From contig NZ_CP029550.1 in NCBI RefSeq assembly GCF_003173715.1, positions 186,001 to 250,000 of the forward strand: a DNA stretch of 64,000 nt. Direction: 5' to 3'. The notes beneath the pieces were generated by a model. That model was not told the DNA's origin, ran no database searches, and worked only from the letters and a program-made list of their open reading frames with translations. The position numbers and the translations under genes are program-made. This DNA is from Methylobacterium durans. Its GTDB lineage: Bacteria; Pseudomonadota; Alphaproteobacteria; Rhizobiales; Beijerinckiaceae. Shown one piece after another: positions 21,104 to 31,606 of this stretch. Every line of letters begins with the position of its first letter. Position 1 is the stretch's first letter.

Positions 21104-21729
21104 TCAGCGCAGGCCCCCGGACGCTCCCCCGCCGCCCAGGCGAGGGCCTGCTCCAGCCGGTCGTTACCCCAGAACAACTCGCCGTCGTCGGTGAGGAAGG
21201 TCGGCGCGCCGTAGATGCCGCGCGAGCGCGCCTCCTCGCCGGCGACTCGCAGGCGGGTCTTGTTCGCCTCCGCCGAGGCGCTCTTCACGGTCTGGGTTCC
21301 GTCGAGGCCGAGCCGGTCGAGGATCGCGACGACGGCAGCGGGTTCCGCAATGGAGCGGCCCTCGGCGAATTCCGACGCGTAGACCGCCTTGCTGAAGGGG
21401 ACGAGCCAGTCCTGTTCCGCGCCGTGAACGGCGACGCGGGTGGCGCTGAGGCTGTTCTGCGGGAAGGGATCCGGTCGCGTGATCGGCGGCAGCCCGAGGC
21501 GCGCGGCCTCGCGCTCGAGGTCGCGCCACATGTTGCGGCCCTTGGCCGGGAAGAGGTTGAAGGGCGAGGATGTCCAACCCTGGGCTGCGAAGATGGGCCC
21601 GAGCAGGAAGGGGCGCCAGCGGACCGCCACGCCCGCGGCCCCCGCCAGAGCCTCGACGCGCATCGCCGCGAGGTAGGAATAAGTGGAGGCGAACTCGTAC
21701 CAGAACTCGAGGGTCGGCCGCCGCGCCAT
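21104..21729 (-). CDS. 2-hydroxychromene-2-carboxylate isomerase family protein (frameshifted at its end)
   Basis: About 208 residues of the DsbA/GST-kappa fold. The family start LEFWYEFASTYSYLAAMRVE is kept, with the active-site serine region ASTYSYLA, then WRPFLLGPIF, NMWRDLEREAARLGLPPITR, and GIYGAPTFLTDDGELFWGND. The enzyme family isomerises hydroxychromene carboxylates or acts as a glutathione-dependent isomerase. As written the frame misses its stop and runs on antisense through the whole ialB-like gene to 20287. One extra C in the run 21126-21130 gives the ending WAAGGASGGLR and a TGA at 21104-21106, which I take as the true end. Confidence 0.8.
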
Positions 21730-21893
21730 ATCGGGGAATCTCCGGAGCGTGAGTGCAGGCTAGTCCTCCCCCGCCGCCGTGTCCGCGATAAGGCGACCGG
21801 GCTTGTGCGAACGATCGACGCGGCCCGGCGGTTGCAGGCCCGGCCGCGCCACGATAAGCCGCCGCGACGCCCGACGAACCGAAGTCCGAGCCC

Positions 21894-23135
21894 ATGTCCC
21901 AATCGCCGCAGAAGCCCGTCAGCAAGGTGGTCCTCGCCTATTCAGGCGGCCTCGACACATCCATCATCCTGAAGTGGCTGCAGACGACCTACGGATGCGA
22001 GGTCGTGACCTTCACGGCCGATCTCGGCCAGGGTGAGGAGCTGGAGCCGGCCCGCCGCAAGGCCGAGCTTCTCGGCATCAGACCCGAGAACATCTTCATC
22101 GAGGATCTGCGCGAGGAATTCGTCCGGGACTACGTGTTCCCGATGTTCCGCGCCAACGCGCAGTACGAGGGCGTCTACCTGCTCGGCACGTCGATCGCCC
22201 GGCCGCTCATCGCCAAGAAGCAGATCGAGATTGCCGAGAAGGTCGGGGCCGACGCGGTCTGTCACGGCGCCACCGGCAAGGGCAACGATCAGGTCCGGTT
22301 CGAGCTCGGCTACTACGCGCTCAAGCCCGACGTCACGGTGATCGCGCCCTGGCGGGAGTGGGATTTCCGCTCCCGCGAGGCGCTCATCGCCTTCGCCGAG
22401 CAGCACCAGATCCCGATCGCCAAGGACAAGCGCGGCGAGAGCCCGTTCTCGGTCGACGCGAATCTCCTGCACGCCTCCTCCGAGGGCAAGGTGCTGGAGG
22501 ATCCCGCCGACGAGGTGCCGGATTACGTCTATTCGCGCACGCTCTCGCCCGAGGAGGCGCCCGACACGCCGACCGTGATCACGATCGGCTTCCAGCGGGG
22601 CGACGCGGTCTCGATCGACGGCGAGGCGCTGTCGCCGGCCACGCTGCTGGCCAGGCTCAATGAACTTGGCCGCGCCAACGGCATCGGCCGTCTGGACCTC
22701 GTCGAGAACCGTTTCGTCGGCATGAAGAGCCGCGGCATGTACGAGACGCCCGGCGGTACGATCCTGTTGCCCGCGCATCGCGCCATCGAGTCGATCACCC
22801 TCGACCGCGGGGCTGCGCACCTCAAGGACGAGCTGATGCCGCGCTACGCGGAGCTCGTCTACAACGGATTCTGGTTCTCGCCGGAGCGCGAGATGCTGCA
22901 GGCGCTGATCGACAAGAGCCAGGAGCAGGTCACGGGCACGGTGCGGCTCAAGCTCTACAAGGGCGGCGTCCACGTCATCGGCCGCGAGAGCCCGAACTCG
23001 CTCTACGACCAGGATCTCGTGACCTTCGAGGAGGGCGCGGTGGCCTACGACCACCGCGACGCGGCGGGCTTCATCAAGCTCAACGCCCTGCGGCTGCGCA
23101 CGCTGGCCCAGCGGAAGAAGAAGCTCGGCGACTGA
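21894..23135 (+). CDS. argG: Argininosuccinate synthase
   Basis: 413 residues. Condenses citrulline and aspartate with ATP in arginine biosynthesis. The N-terminal ATP-pyrophosphatase P-loop is [18 protein letters not shown], followed by the citrulline/aspartate-binding segments [19 protein letters not shown] and [36 protein letters not shown] lies in the synthetase domain. Full family length. It stands alone, 164 bases from the divergent isomerase gene, so it should have its own promoter. Confidence 0.97.
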   Translation: MSQSPQKPVSKVVLAYSGGLDTSIILKWLQTTYGCEVVTFTADLGQGEELEPARRKAELLGIRPENIFIEDLREEFVRDYVFPMFRANAQYEGVYLLGTSIARPLIAKKQIEIAEKVGADAVCHGATGKGNDQVRFELGYYALKPDVTVIAPWREWDFRSREALIAFAEQHQIPIAKDKRGESPFSVDANLLHASSEGKVLEDPADEVPDYVYSRTLSPEEAPDTPTVITIGFQRGDAVSIDGEALSPATLLARLNELGRANGIGRLDLVENRFVGMKSRGMYETPGGTILLPAHRAIESITLDRGAAHLKDELMPRYAELVYNGFWFSPEREMLQALIDKSQEQVTGTVRLKLYKGGVHVIGRESPNSLYDQDLVTFEEGAVAYDHRDAAGFIKLNALRLRTLAQRKKKLGD

Positions 23136-23139
23136 GACT

Positions 23140-24810
23140 TCAGGCCGCCGAGACCTGCGCCACGAAGCTCTGGACTGCGTGGCGCAGGCGCGCGGTGCCC
23201 GGATCGACCTCTCCGGCCGCTTGGCGCACGCCGCTGATCGCCTGCGCGGTCTGCCGGATGCCGGCCTCCGTCGCGCCGATGCCTGTGCTCGCCTCGACGG
23301 TGAGCGCGCTCGCGACCTCGGCACTGCGGCCGATCTCCTCGCTTGCACGCCGCTGCTCGGCGACCGCGCCAGCGATCTCGGCGGCGATCACGTTGATCCC
23401 GTCCATGGCGCCCGCGATCCCGCGGATCGCGGCGACGGTGCCGCCCGTGGCCGATTGGGCCCCGGCGACCCGACGGGCGATCTCCTCGGTGGCCTTCGCC
23501 GTCTGGCCGGCGAGTTCCTTGACCTCGTTGGCGACCACCGCGAAGCCGCGCCCGGCCTCGCCGGCCCGTGCCGCCTCGATCGTGGCATTGAGCGCGAGGA
23601 GATTCGTCTGGCCGGCGATCTTATGGATCAGCGCGACAACATCCCCGATGCGCTGAGCGGCTTGGTCGAGATCCGACACCGCACCGTTCGCGGCCTGCGC
23701 GTCGGCCGTGGCCCTTGCGACCATGCGGGAGGTCTCGGAAATCCGCTCGGCAACGGCCCGGACCGAGCGCGTGAGCTCGCTCGCCGCGTCGGCTACGCCT
23801 TCGACATTGGCGCGGGTCTGCCCGGAAGCCTGGGTCGCCGCGCCGGCCTCCCGCTGCATCGCGCCGACGACGACAACCAAATTGTCAGCGGATGCCGCCA
23901 TGCCCGCGGTGGTCCGGTCGACGACTGCGAGGACTGCACGCACCTCGTCCTGGAACGCTCGGATGGACGACTCGATACGTTGGCCGCGATCGAGCCGTGC
24001 GCTCTGCTCGCTCCCCGACAAGGCGTCGAGCCGTGCCCGCTCGACCACGCCGTCGCGGAAGCCGGCGACCGCCCGAGCTGCGGCGCCGATCTCGTCCCGC
24101 CGTTCGAGGTCGGCGACACGTACTGAGACGTCGCCGGCGGCGAGCCGGTTCGCGTCGGCCACGAGGCGCACCAGCGGCTGCGAGATGTTCCCGGCTAGCC
24201 AGATCGCGCAGGCGCTCCCGCCGAGACCCAGCCCGAAACCGGCCGCGAGGATGAGTCAGATCTGCCTGCGCAACCCGGATTCGGCCTCGGCGCTGCGGAT
24301 CTGCGCTTCCTGGCCTGCGAGGGCAACCGCCTCGTCAAGCTGACGTCGCAGGCCGGCGCTGTGGCGGCTCATCGCCTCCAGCGTGGGGATCGCTTGTGCC
24401 GCACGGATGCCGAGGAGAATCTCCGCGTCCGTCTGCCAGCGTTCGGCAGCGCCTTTAGCCTCGGCCCCCAGCCCGCTCATCCGCTCCGATAGGGTCGCCA
24501 CGCGCAGGAGATCGAGGCCGGCGGCAAGCTTCCTGGTGGCATTCCGGAAATCGGCTTCGACACCGCGGGTATCTTGAAAGTCCGTCATCGCGAGGACACG
24601 GGCGAGAATCTGCTCGCCCTTCTCGAAGGCTTCGCGCGCCTCGCGACTCGAATCTTCGGCCTCGACGGTCTTGCGCGACAGTGCCCTCAGCTCGGAGATG
24701 GCCGAGAGGCTCTGCAAGTCGATGAGGCCGCTCAATGCCGTCGCAACGAGGAGGACGATCAGCAGGGGCACGAGGATCTTGGCTCGGATGGAGAGGTTCG
24801 CGATCGACAT
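23140..24810 (-). pseudogene. Methyl-accepting chemotaxis protein interrupted by an in-frame TGA
   Basis: Reading through one stop gives a normal receptor of about 556 residues. In order it has a first membrane span (ILVPLLIVLLVATALSGLI, residues 12-30), a ~150-residue four-helix sensor region, a second span ([20 protein letters not shown]), and a HAMP domain ([19 protein letters not shown]). The signalling hairpin follows with the invariant tip [20 protein letters not shown] and [20 protein letters not shown]. The TGA is at 24256-24258 (plus-strand TCA), just before the second span. The frame is unchanged on both sides, so a single substitution of an Arg or Trp codon explains it. As sequenced, only the sensor half would be made. 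Confidence 0.82.
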
Positions 24811-24868
24811 GGTGGATGGTCCGGCGTGGCGCTGCTGCGGGTGCGCGCCCGGTTCAGGGCGCGCCGGC

Positions 24869-25876
24869 TCAGTTCGGAAGGTTCGGCAGTGCCGTCTCGG
24901 TCTTCTCAGCCGTCAACGAGCGGAGAAAGGCGAGGAGATCTCGCCGCTCGGTCGCCGTCAGGTTGAGCTTGCGGATCAGAGGCGATTTCGAGGGACGCTC
25001 GACGCCGCCGGTCTCGTAGAAGGTGAGGATCGCGTCGAGGTCGGGGAACTGACCGCCGTGTCCGAACGGAGCTCGATAGGTCAGGTTGCGGAGACCTGGC
25101 GTCTTGAAGGCGTAGCGCGCCTTGGGATCGTCGTTGTCGAATTTGGCTCGCCCGATATCGGTCGTCGGGACGCCGATGTCGTGGAACCGGTTGTCGGTGA
25201 AGTTCCAGCCCGAGTGGCAGGTCGCGCAGGCCGCGTTGCCGTTGAAAAGGGCAAACCCGCGTCTCGCTTCCTCCGAGATCGCCCGCTCATCGCCCTCGAC
25301 CCATCGGTCGAAGGGCGCCCAGCCGGAGACGATCGTCCGCTCGTAGGTCGCGATGGCGGTGAGCAGATTGTCCTGGCTGACTCCCCTGCCCGGGAAGAGC
25401 TGCGCGAAGCGGGCTTTGTACTCCGGAATCTCATCCAGCCGGGCTACGATCTCCGGGAATTTGCCGTCCATCTCGATCTCGGCGGTGATCGGACCCTGGG
25501 CTTGGATCTCGAGGCTCGGCGCCCGCCCGTCCCAGAAAAAGACCGGCGTCCAAGCAGCGTTGAGAACCGTCGGCGCCTTGCGCGGCAGCGGCGTGTTCGC
25601 CGCTCCGATCGCGCCGGGGAGCGGGACCTCGAAGCCGAAAGACGGGTTGTGGCAGCTCGCGCAGCTGATGGTCTGCTCGCCGCTGAGGCGCGGATCGAAG
25701 AACAGCATCTTGCCCAGCGTAGCCATATGCGGCGAGTAGGGCGCGTCTGTCGGGAAGGGTATAGCGTTCGGACGGCGATACGCCGCCTTGAGCTTGTCGA
25801 AGCTCTCCTCGGCCGCGGCCGGGCCGGAAATACAGGCTGCAATTGCAGTAATCGTTGCGGCAAGGTGAAGTCGCAC
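24869..25876 (-). CDS. Di-haem cytochrome c peroxidase / MauG-like protein
   Basis: About 335 residues with a signal peptide (LAATITAIAACISGPAAA) and two c-type haem sites, CASCH (QTISCASCHNPSFGFEVP) and CATCH (NAACATCHSGWNFTDNRFHD), in the order and spacing of the bacterial peroxidase/MauG family. TPGLRNLTYRAPFGHGGQF is the conserved segment after the second haem. It would act in the periplasm, reducing peroxide with electrons from small cytochromes, or modify a partner protein as MauG does. The start is uncertain: GTG at 25876 gives a clean signal peptide, and a TTG at 25933 is also possible. No dedicated partner gene is adjacent. Confidence 0.85.
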   Translation of the reverse strand: MRLHLAATITAIAACISGPAAAEESFDKLKAAYRRPNAIPFPTDAPYSPHMATLGKMLFFDPRLSGEQTISCASCHNPSFGFEVPLPGAIGAANTPLPRKAPTVLNAAWTPVFFWDGRAPSLEIQAQGPITAEIEMDGKFPEIVARLDEIPEYKARFAQLFPGRGVSQDNLLTAIATYERTIVSGWAPFDRWVEGDERAISEEARRGFALFNGNAACATCHSGWNFTDNRFHDIGVPTTDIGRAKFDNDDPKARYAFKTPGLRNLTYRAPFGHGGQFPDLDAILTFYETGGVERPSKSPLIRKLNLTATERRDLLAFLRSLTAEKTETALPNLPN

Positions 25877-26307
25877 GGGGTAGCTCGGCTGCAGGCGTAT
25901 CTGCAAGCCGGAACCGCTCCACCTGCCAGCCAAATATCCGCGAAGCAGCTCTTCGTATGGTTAAGGCATTCCACCAGACATTCGTCATTAGCCCCGAATT
26001 GCAGCGTAAAATGCTCAGCGCTGCACGAAGCGATGAATTTAATTCGTTCAGTTATCTGCAATGCTTCGACCGGACATGCAGGCATGCATGTGTCTCGTCT
26101 TCTCGATCCGGGTCATGAGATGTCTGGTCAGAGCAAAATCAGATGCCATTACATGTATCTAAGATTGTATTATTCATTTAATTCAATCAAAGATCGGTAA
26201 TTTTGTGCGGTCGAGGCTAGTTCCGCGCCGCCTCAGGTCCGATGTAAATGTTCGGTAATAGCGTGGGGATCATAGTGATCTGTATAGATCGCACGTGAGC
26301 CTCTTCG
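25877..26307. other. AT-rich non-coding stretch
   Basis: About 430 bases between the peroxidase and PilZ genes. From roughly 25930 to 26220 it is much richer in A and T than its surroundings (for example ATTGTATTATTCATTTAATT near 26164), with no convincing coding frame on either strand. It presumably holds the peroxidase promoter on the minus strand and the pilZ-like promoter on the plus strand. No terminator or known RNA is recognisable. Confidence 0.5.
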
Positions 26308-26547
26308 ATGCTGAGCATGACCCTCTCCGGGAATCGAATTCGTCGCAAAGGTCGAATTCTGATTGAAAATCGCGAAGATGTTCTCGTATCGATTGTAGCG
26401 CTCTCCGAAGTGGGCGCCCGGATCAGCTTGAGCGACGCGATACAGGTCCCAAACGCGTTCACGTTGGTGATCGACCCGCAGCAAATCCGCATGGCATGCC
26501 AGGTTCTTTGGCACTCAGGCGGAGAGGTCGGTGTGCGCTTCGACTGA
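26308..26547 (+). CDS. Short PilZ-domain protein
   Basis: 79 residues, about a single PilZ domain. The N-terminal basic motif SGNRIRRKGRILIENR resembles the R-x-x-x-R of c-di-GMP receptors. VALSEVGARISLSDA corresponds to the D/N-x-S-x-x-G strand, though the usual D/N is replaced by A. It ends with CQVLWHSGGEVGVRFD, a typical PilZ C-terminal strand pair. It may bind c-di-GMP, but the altered second motif leaves this open. The start ATG at 26308 follows other in-frame options closely. Confidence 0.72.
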   Translation: MLSMTLSGNRIRRKGRILIENREDVLVSIVALSEVGARISLSDAIQVPNAFTLVIDPQQIRMACQVLWHSGGEVGVRFD

Positions 26548-26594
26548 GCCGCCGGAGCATATCGACGTGTCGCCGGCGGTCAGCTCAGCATGGT

Positions 26595-27386
26595 TCAGCC
26601 GCGCAGACACCCCATCAAACCCTCGACCTGCCCGAGACGTCCCTGGATTCGGGCCGCGGCCGCGCGCACGCCCCGGGAGGGCTTGCCCGCGCTGCGCGCG
26701 ATCGGGTTTGGCAGGGTGGCTGCGAGCAGCGCCGCTTCGCCCCGGGTCAGGTTGCGCGCATCCTTGCCGAACCAGTGGCGGGAGGCGGCCTGCGCGCCGA
26801 AGATCCCCTCCCCCCACTCCGCGACGTTCAGGTAGACCTCCATCACACGGCGCTTGCCCCATAGCGTGTCGGCGAGCATCGCGAGCGGAATTTCCAGCCC
26901 CTTCCGGAGGTAGGAGCGGCCCGGCCAGAGGAAGACGTTCTTCACCGTCTGCATAGTGATCGTCGAAGCGCCCCGGCTGGGGCCTTCCTCGTCGTCGACG
27001 ACGTTGCGCAACGCTGCCCAGTCGACGCCGCGATGGGCGCAGAAGCGCTGGTCTTCCGAAGCGATCACGGCCTGCACGAGGTGCGGCGAGATCGCTTCAA
27101 GAGGAACCGACGTCCGCTGCACGGCCTGCCCTGTCAACCATCGCCCGAGCATCAGGGTTGAGGGCGGCGTCAGCGCGCTATAGACGAGCGCGAGCAGAAG
27201 GACGAGGGCGAGGCCGACGATGGTGAGGAGCAGGATCAGGCCGGCGACGCGCCGCGCCAGCCCGCCACCCTTGCGGCGAGCACCTTGCACCCGCGGCAGG
27301 TCCCGTCTGCCCGGGCCGGTCCCGGCGCCGTCCGGGTCGCCGCTTCGATCGATCCTCCGCACCGCGACGCTTTCATTCCCGATCAA
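26595..27386 (-). CDS. mtgA: Monofunctional biosynthetic peptidoglycan transglycosylase
   Basis: Up to 263 residues. One membrane anchor (LILLLTIVGLALVLLLALVY, about residues 51-70) is followed by a glycosyltransferase 51 domain with the catalytic motif ASEDQRFCAHRGVD (E and D of the E-D-x-x-F motif), GASTITMQTVKNVFLWPGRS, and KRRVMEVYLNVAEWGEGIFG. It polymerises lipid II into glycan strands at the periplasmic face. The start is uncertain: TTG at 27386, or a GTG eight codons later. It diverges from ispA with only 13 bases between the longest frames, another reason to favour the shorter start. Confidence 0.92.
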   Translation of the reverse strand: MIGNESVAVRRIDRSGDPDGAGTGPGRRDLPRVQGARRKGGGLARRVAGLILLLTIVGLALVLLLALVYSALTPPSTLMLGRWLTGQAVQRTSVPLEAISPHLVQAVIASEDQRFCAHRGVDWAALRNVVDDEEGPSRGASTITMQTVKNVFLWPGRSYLRKGLEIPLAMLADTLWGKRRVMEVYLNVAEWGEGIFGAQAASRHWFGKDARNLTRGEAALLAATLPNPIARSAGKPSRGVRAAAARIQGRLGQVEGLMGCLRG

Positions 27387-27399
27387 GGCCTGAGTCTAG

Positions 27400-28386
27400 A
27401 TGACGACCCCGATGACCACCTCGAAGCCCTCAACGCAAGCTTCCCACGCTTCGGTCCAGGTGGGGACGTCGGACGACGCCTTTACCCACAGGCTCGGCAC
27501 CGTTGCAGACGCCGTCGAGGCGTTCCTCGCAGAACGTCTCGGACCGGAGGTGCAGACGTGCGAGATCGCGCGTCCGCCCCGCCTGATGGAAGCGATGCGC
27601 CACGCCGTGCTCGGCGGCGGCAAGCGGCTGCGCCCGTTCCTCGCCGTCGAGACGGCGCGGATGCTGGGCGGCGCCGAGGCCGGGGCCCTGGCGGCGGGCT
27701 CGGCGATCGAGCTCGTGCACTGCTACTCGCTCGTCCACGACGACCTGCCGGCGATGGACAATGACGACCTGCGTCGCGGCAAGCCGACCGTGCATCGCGC
27801 CTACGACGAGGCGACCGCGATCCTCGTCGGCGACGCCCTGCAGACACTGGCCTTCGAGATCCTGGCCGATTCGCGCTGGCAGGCCGATGCGGCCGCGCGC
27901 TCGGACCTCGTCCTCGGGCTCGCCCGTGCGTCGGGCCTCGGCGGCATGGTGGGCGGCCAACTCCTCGACCTCGGCGCGGAGGGGCGTTTCGGGCCGATCG
28001 CGGTCGACGTCGACGACACCCTCAGGCTCCAGGCGATGAAAACCGGCGCGATCCTTGCCTTCTCGGTCGAGGCGGGAGCGATCGTCGGCGGCGCGAATGC
28101 AGACGAGCGGGCCGCGCTCCTGCGCTACGGCCTCGCGCTGGGCCAAGCCTTCCAGATCGCCGACGACATTCTCGATCGCGAGGCCTCGCCCGAGGCGATG
28201 GGCAAGGCGACCGGCAAGGACAAGGAGGCCGGCAAGGCGACCCTCGTCGACCGCCTCGGCCTCGACGGGGCCCGTGCCGAGTGCGACCGCCTCGTCGGCG
28301 TGTGCGAGGAGGCTGTCTCGCGCTGGGGCGGGAAGGCCGACATCCTGCGCGAGGCGGCCCGGTTCACAGTGGCGCGCAAGGCCTGA
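27400..28386 (+). CDS. ispA: Polyprenyl (farnesyl) diphosphate synthase
   Basis: 328 residues. Condenses isopentenyl diphosphate with allylic diphosphates. The first aspartate-rich motif lies in [20 protein letters not shown] and the second in [18 protein letters not shown], with [19 protein letters not shown] upstream. The two-residue insert in the first motif (D-D-x-x-x-x-D) is the IspA/GGPP synthase type. It supplies farnesyl or geranylgeranyl diphosphate, needed for quinones, carotenoids and the bacteriochlorophyll tail. Chain length cannot be settled from sequence alone. An in-frame ATG five codons in is an alternative start. Confidence 0.9.
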   Translation: MTTPMTTSKPSTQASHASVQVGTSDDAFTHRLGTVADAVEAFLAERLGPEVQTCEIARPPRLMEAMRHAVLGGGKRLRPFLAVETARMLGGAEAGALAAGSAIELVHCYSLVHDDLPAMDNDDLRRGKPTVHRAYDEATAILVGDALQTLAFEILADSRWQADAAARSDLVLGLARASGLGGMVGGQLLDLGAEGRFGPIAVDVDDTLRLQAMKTGAILAFSVEAGAIVGGANADERAALLRYGLALGQAFQIADDILDREASPEAMGKATGKDKEAGKATLVDRLGLDGARAECDRLVGVCEEAVSRWGGKADILREAARFTVARKA

Positions 28387-28469
28387 TCGGCCCCCTGCCC
28401 GCTTGCCAAAGGACGGGCCGCGCCGATAGAGCCGCGCGGCACGTTCCGTTTCATCTGACGAGTTCCGCC

Positions 28470-29579
<1,110 letters not shown>

Positions 29580-29654
29580 CGCCGATCTCCGGGCGCCACG
29601 TCCGGACGAGGTCCCGCTCTCCCGCGTTTCTCGATCCTGCAGACACGAACATGA

Positions 29655-29680
29655 AAAGGGCGCCCCGAGGGGCGCCCTTT
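29655..29680 (+). terminator. Terminator between leuB and the convergent small gene
   Basis: Perfect 12-base arms AAAGGGCGCCCC (29655-29666) and GGGGCGCCCTTT (29669-29680) around GA. Both strands end the stem in a short T-run (TTT, and TTTT on the minus strand), so it should serve both leuB and the convergent 29706-30119 gene. Confidence 0.85.
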
Positions 29681-29705
29681 CGCGTCTGAGATCCGGCGCG
29701 TGGGC

Positions 29706-30119
29706 TCAGTACGGGTTGCCGTAGCGCGAGACGTAGGAGGTCGGGTCGATCGCGTCGACGGCCGAGAAGTCGACGTTGCGGATCGCGCTCGAGCGGGCGC
29801 CGATGAACGGGCCGTTGGTGATCGGGTCCGGCAGGATGCCGCCGCCGAAGCGGTCGTTGCGGCCGTAGACCGGAGTGAGCTGGTTCGAAGCGGCGATCAG
29901 CTGCGGATTGGTCGCAGGATTGCCGAGGCCCGCCACGGTGCTGCCCGGCTCCACCACGTTGCCGGCGTCGAGCCAGCTGCGCGGACGGATGCGGATCGGA
30001 AGGGGTTGGCTCACCCGGTAGCCCGCCGGCGCGTAGCGCCCCTGGGCATCTGCGGCCGTGCTGAGGCCGATTCCGGTGACGGCGAGAGCCCCCATGAGAG
30101 CGATCTTGAATGAGCGCAT
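29706..30119 (-). CDS. Secreted protein of unknown function
   Basis: 137 residues with a clear signal peptide (MRSFKIALMGALAVTGIGLS, cleavage after ADA). The mature part is rich in Gly, Asn, Pro and Arg, without cysteines or known domains: RPRSWLDAGNVVEPGSTVAG, NPQLIAASNQLTPVYGRNDR and a C-terminal SYVSRYGNPY. Composition and size resemble small periplasmic or surface proteins found in Methylobacteriaceae, but I do not recognise a family. It converges with leuB and stands alone. Confidence 0.7.
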   Translation of the reverse strand: MRSFKIALMGALAVTGIGLSTAADAQGRYAPAGYRVSQPLPIRIRPRSWLDAGNVVEPGSTVAGLGNPATNPQLIAASNQLTPVYGRNDRFGGGILPDPITNGPFIGARSSAIRNVDFSAVDAIDPTSYVSRYGNPY

Positions 30120-30326
30120 GACGCACCTTGCTTAAATTCGGGCGGATCCTGGCACCGAAGGGTTAAGAGCCTCTCACGTTGGCCTAGCGCGCGGCTGTCG
30201 CCGCGTGCGCTGTGGGTCTTGCGCGAAGTGCCCTCGATCCCCGGCTTGTCTTTCGAGATGACGTGCGAGCGGAGCCGTTGTTCCCGGCTCATGGCTCAGC
30301 TTGCACATTTTTGCCCAGCTTTCGCC

Positions 30327-31208
30327 TTATTTTTTCGATTGCCCCCGACGCGCCACCGCGATCGAGCCGGTCTGACCGGCCGGCTCACCGGCCGCCGTGA
30401 CGGGTTTCGCGGCGCGGCAGCCCTCGTCGCGCCGCGTGTCCGCCTCGCGGAACACCGCCTCGACGGCGGGATTGGCGTGGCCGTCGAGTGACAGCCGATC
30501 GAGGGCGCAGACGAGCGCTCGTGCCTCCGGCGCCTGTCCAAGCGGCGCGCAGAGCCACCCCTCCAACCGCACGGGCGCCGCCTCCAGGCTGACGAAGCCC
30601 AGGCAGGTTCGGTTCAGACTTCCGGCGAGCCCCGTCTCCATCGTCTCGACGGCGCCGAACTTCGAATCGACACGGCCGCGCTCGCCGGTGCGCGTCACGG
30701 ACAGATTGGGCCCGTCCGCGGCGCGGCGCGCCAACGCGACGAACAGGCTGGGCGCGGGCTCCGCCGTCACCCCTTGCGTCACGATGATCCGCAGATGCGT
30801 CTCCTCGATCGCGGCGAAATCGCCGCGGGAGAGGCTCGCCTCCCGCGAACCCGTGGCCGCATTGATCCGTGCCGGCTCGGCACGCATGGTCTCGATCCCC
30901 TCCATGTCATCGAGGCGAAGCCGCGGCCCGGCCTCCGCGACCGGCACCGCCGGCCGCACGGGCAAGGCGGATGCGGGCACGAAGGCGATGGCGACCGGCT
31001 GCTCGGGCTCGCGGACCGGTGGGTTCGTGCGGATCGTCTGGCGGGCATAGAGGCTGAGGACTGCGATCACCCCTGCCGCAGCGACCGCGCGTGTCGTGAA
31101 CCGGGCGAGCCCGAAGCGGCGCGGCACCGCCGGCTGAATTTCCTCCTCCGGTTCCGGATCGGGCCCTGCGGGCGCATCAAATCGGGGTTCGCGGCGTTCT
31201 CTTGTCAT
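30327..31208 (-). CDS. Membrane-anchored protein of unknown function
   Basis: 293 residues from the ATG at 31208. An acidic/proline-rich cytoplasmic N-terminus is followed by one membrane span (TTRAVAAAGVIAVLSLYA, about residues 34-51) and a large presumed periplasmic part. That part holds LRLDDMEGIETMRAEPARIN, a cysteine-containing core (SLNRTCLGFVSLEAAPVRLE, GWLCAPLGQAPEARALVCAL) and a basic end. The longer frame to 31709 is arginine/proline-rich shadow sequence. I do not recognise a domain. Divergent from asd. Confidence 0.65.
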   Translation of the reverse strand: MTRERREPRFDAPAGPDPEPEEEIQPAVPRRFGLARFTTRAVAAAGVIAVLSLYARQTIRTNPPVREPEQPVAIAFVPASALPVRPAVPVAEAGPRLRLDDMEGIETMRAEPARINAATGSREASLSRGDFAAIEETHLRIIVTQGVTAEPAPSLFVALARRAADGPNLSVTRTGERGRVDSKFGAVETMETGLAGSLNRTCLGFVSLEAAPVRLEGWLCAPLGQAPEARALVCALDRLSLDGHANPAVEAVFREADTRRDEGCRAAKPVTAAGEPAGQTGSIAVARRGQSKK

Positions 31209-31606
31209 CAGGGGTCTCGGATCGGATTGCACGGGCTCCGGGCGTTTGTTCGAGCGCCAGCATCGCCGCGGCCGCTCGCCACCGGGTTTCCGCGCCGGAC
31301 CGGCGGACGCCTTTCTGCGGTCTCGGTGAATCGAACGTTTTCGTTCATGGCCGGGCCACGTTATGGCCCGACCTCCCTTGACAGGTGCGCGAGCGCGGAG
31401 TCTTGCTCTCGCCGGCCGGAGGCCCCACCTCGCACGAGAGGCGCGGCGGGGGACGGACGGCCGCTCGCGGACGAAAGATGCGCCGCGGACATGCCTTGAG
31501 GGCCGCCGGACGGCGGCGCGAGGGCCCCGGATCGGGCGGGGCAACCGGACCGCGGCAGGACGAGCCGCGCGGTCGCGGGTCGAGGGTTTCAAGCGGAGTG
31601 GGAGTG
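31209..31606. other. 398-base divergent gap upstream of asd
   Basis: No coding frame on either strand looks real; the open frames here are arginine/alanine/proline-rich shadows. It should contain promoters for asd and for the opposite gene. A TCGAACGTTTTCGTTCATG stretch near 31331 is an imperfect palindrome (GAACG...CGTTC) that might be an operator. Nothing else is recognisable. Confidence 0.45.

Noticed and set aside
31209..31606. Extended coding frame of the unknown membrane protein to 31709
   Set aside because: The added residues are Arg/Pro/Ala-rich low-complexity sequence overlapping the asd start on the other strand; the ATG at 31208 is a better start.
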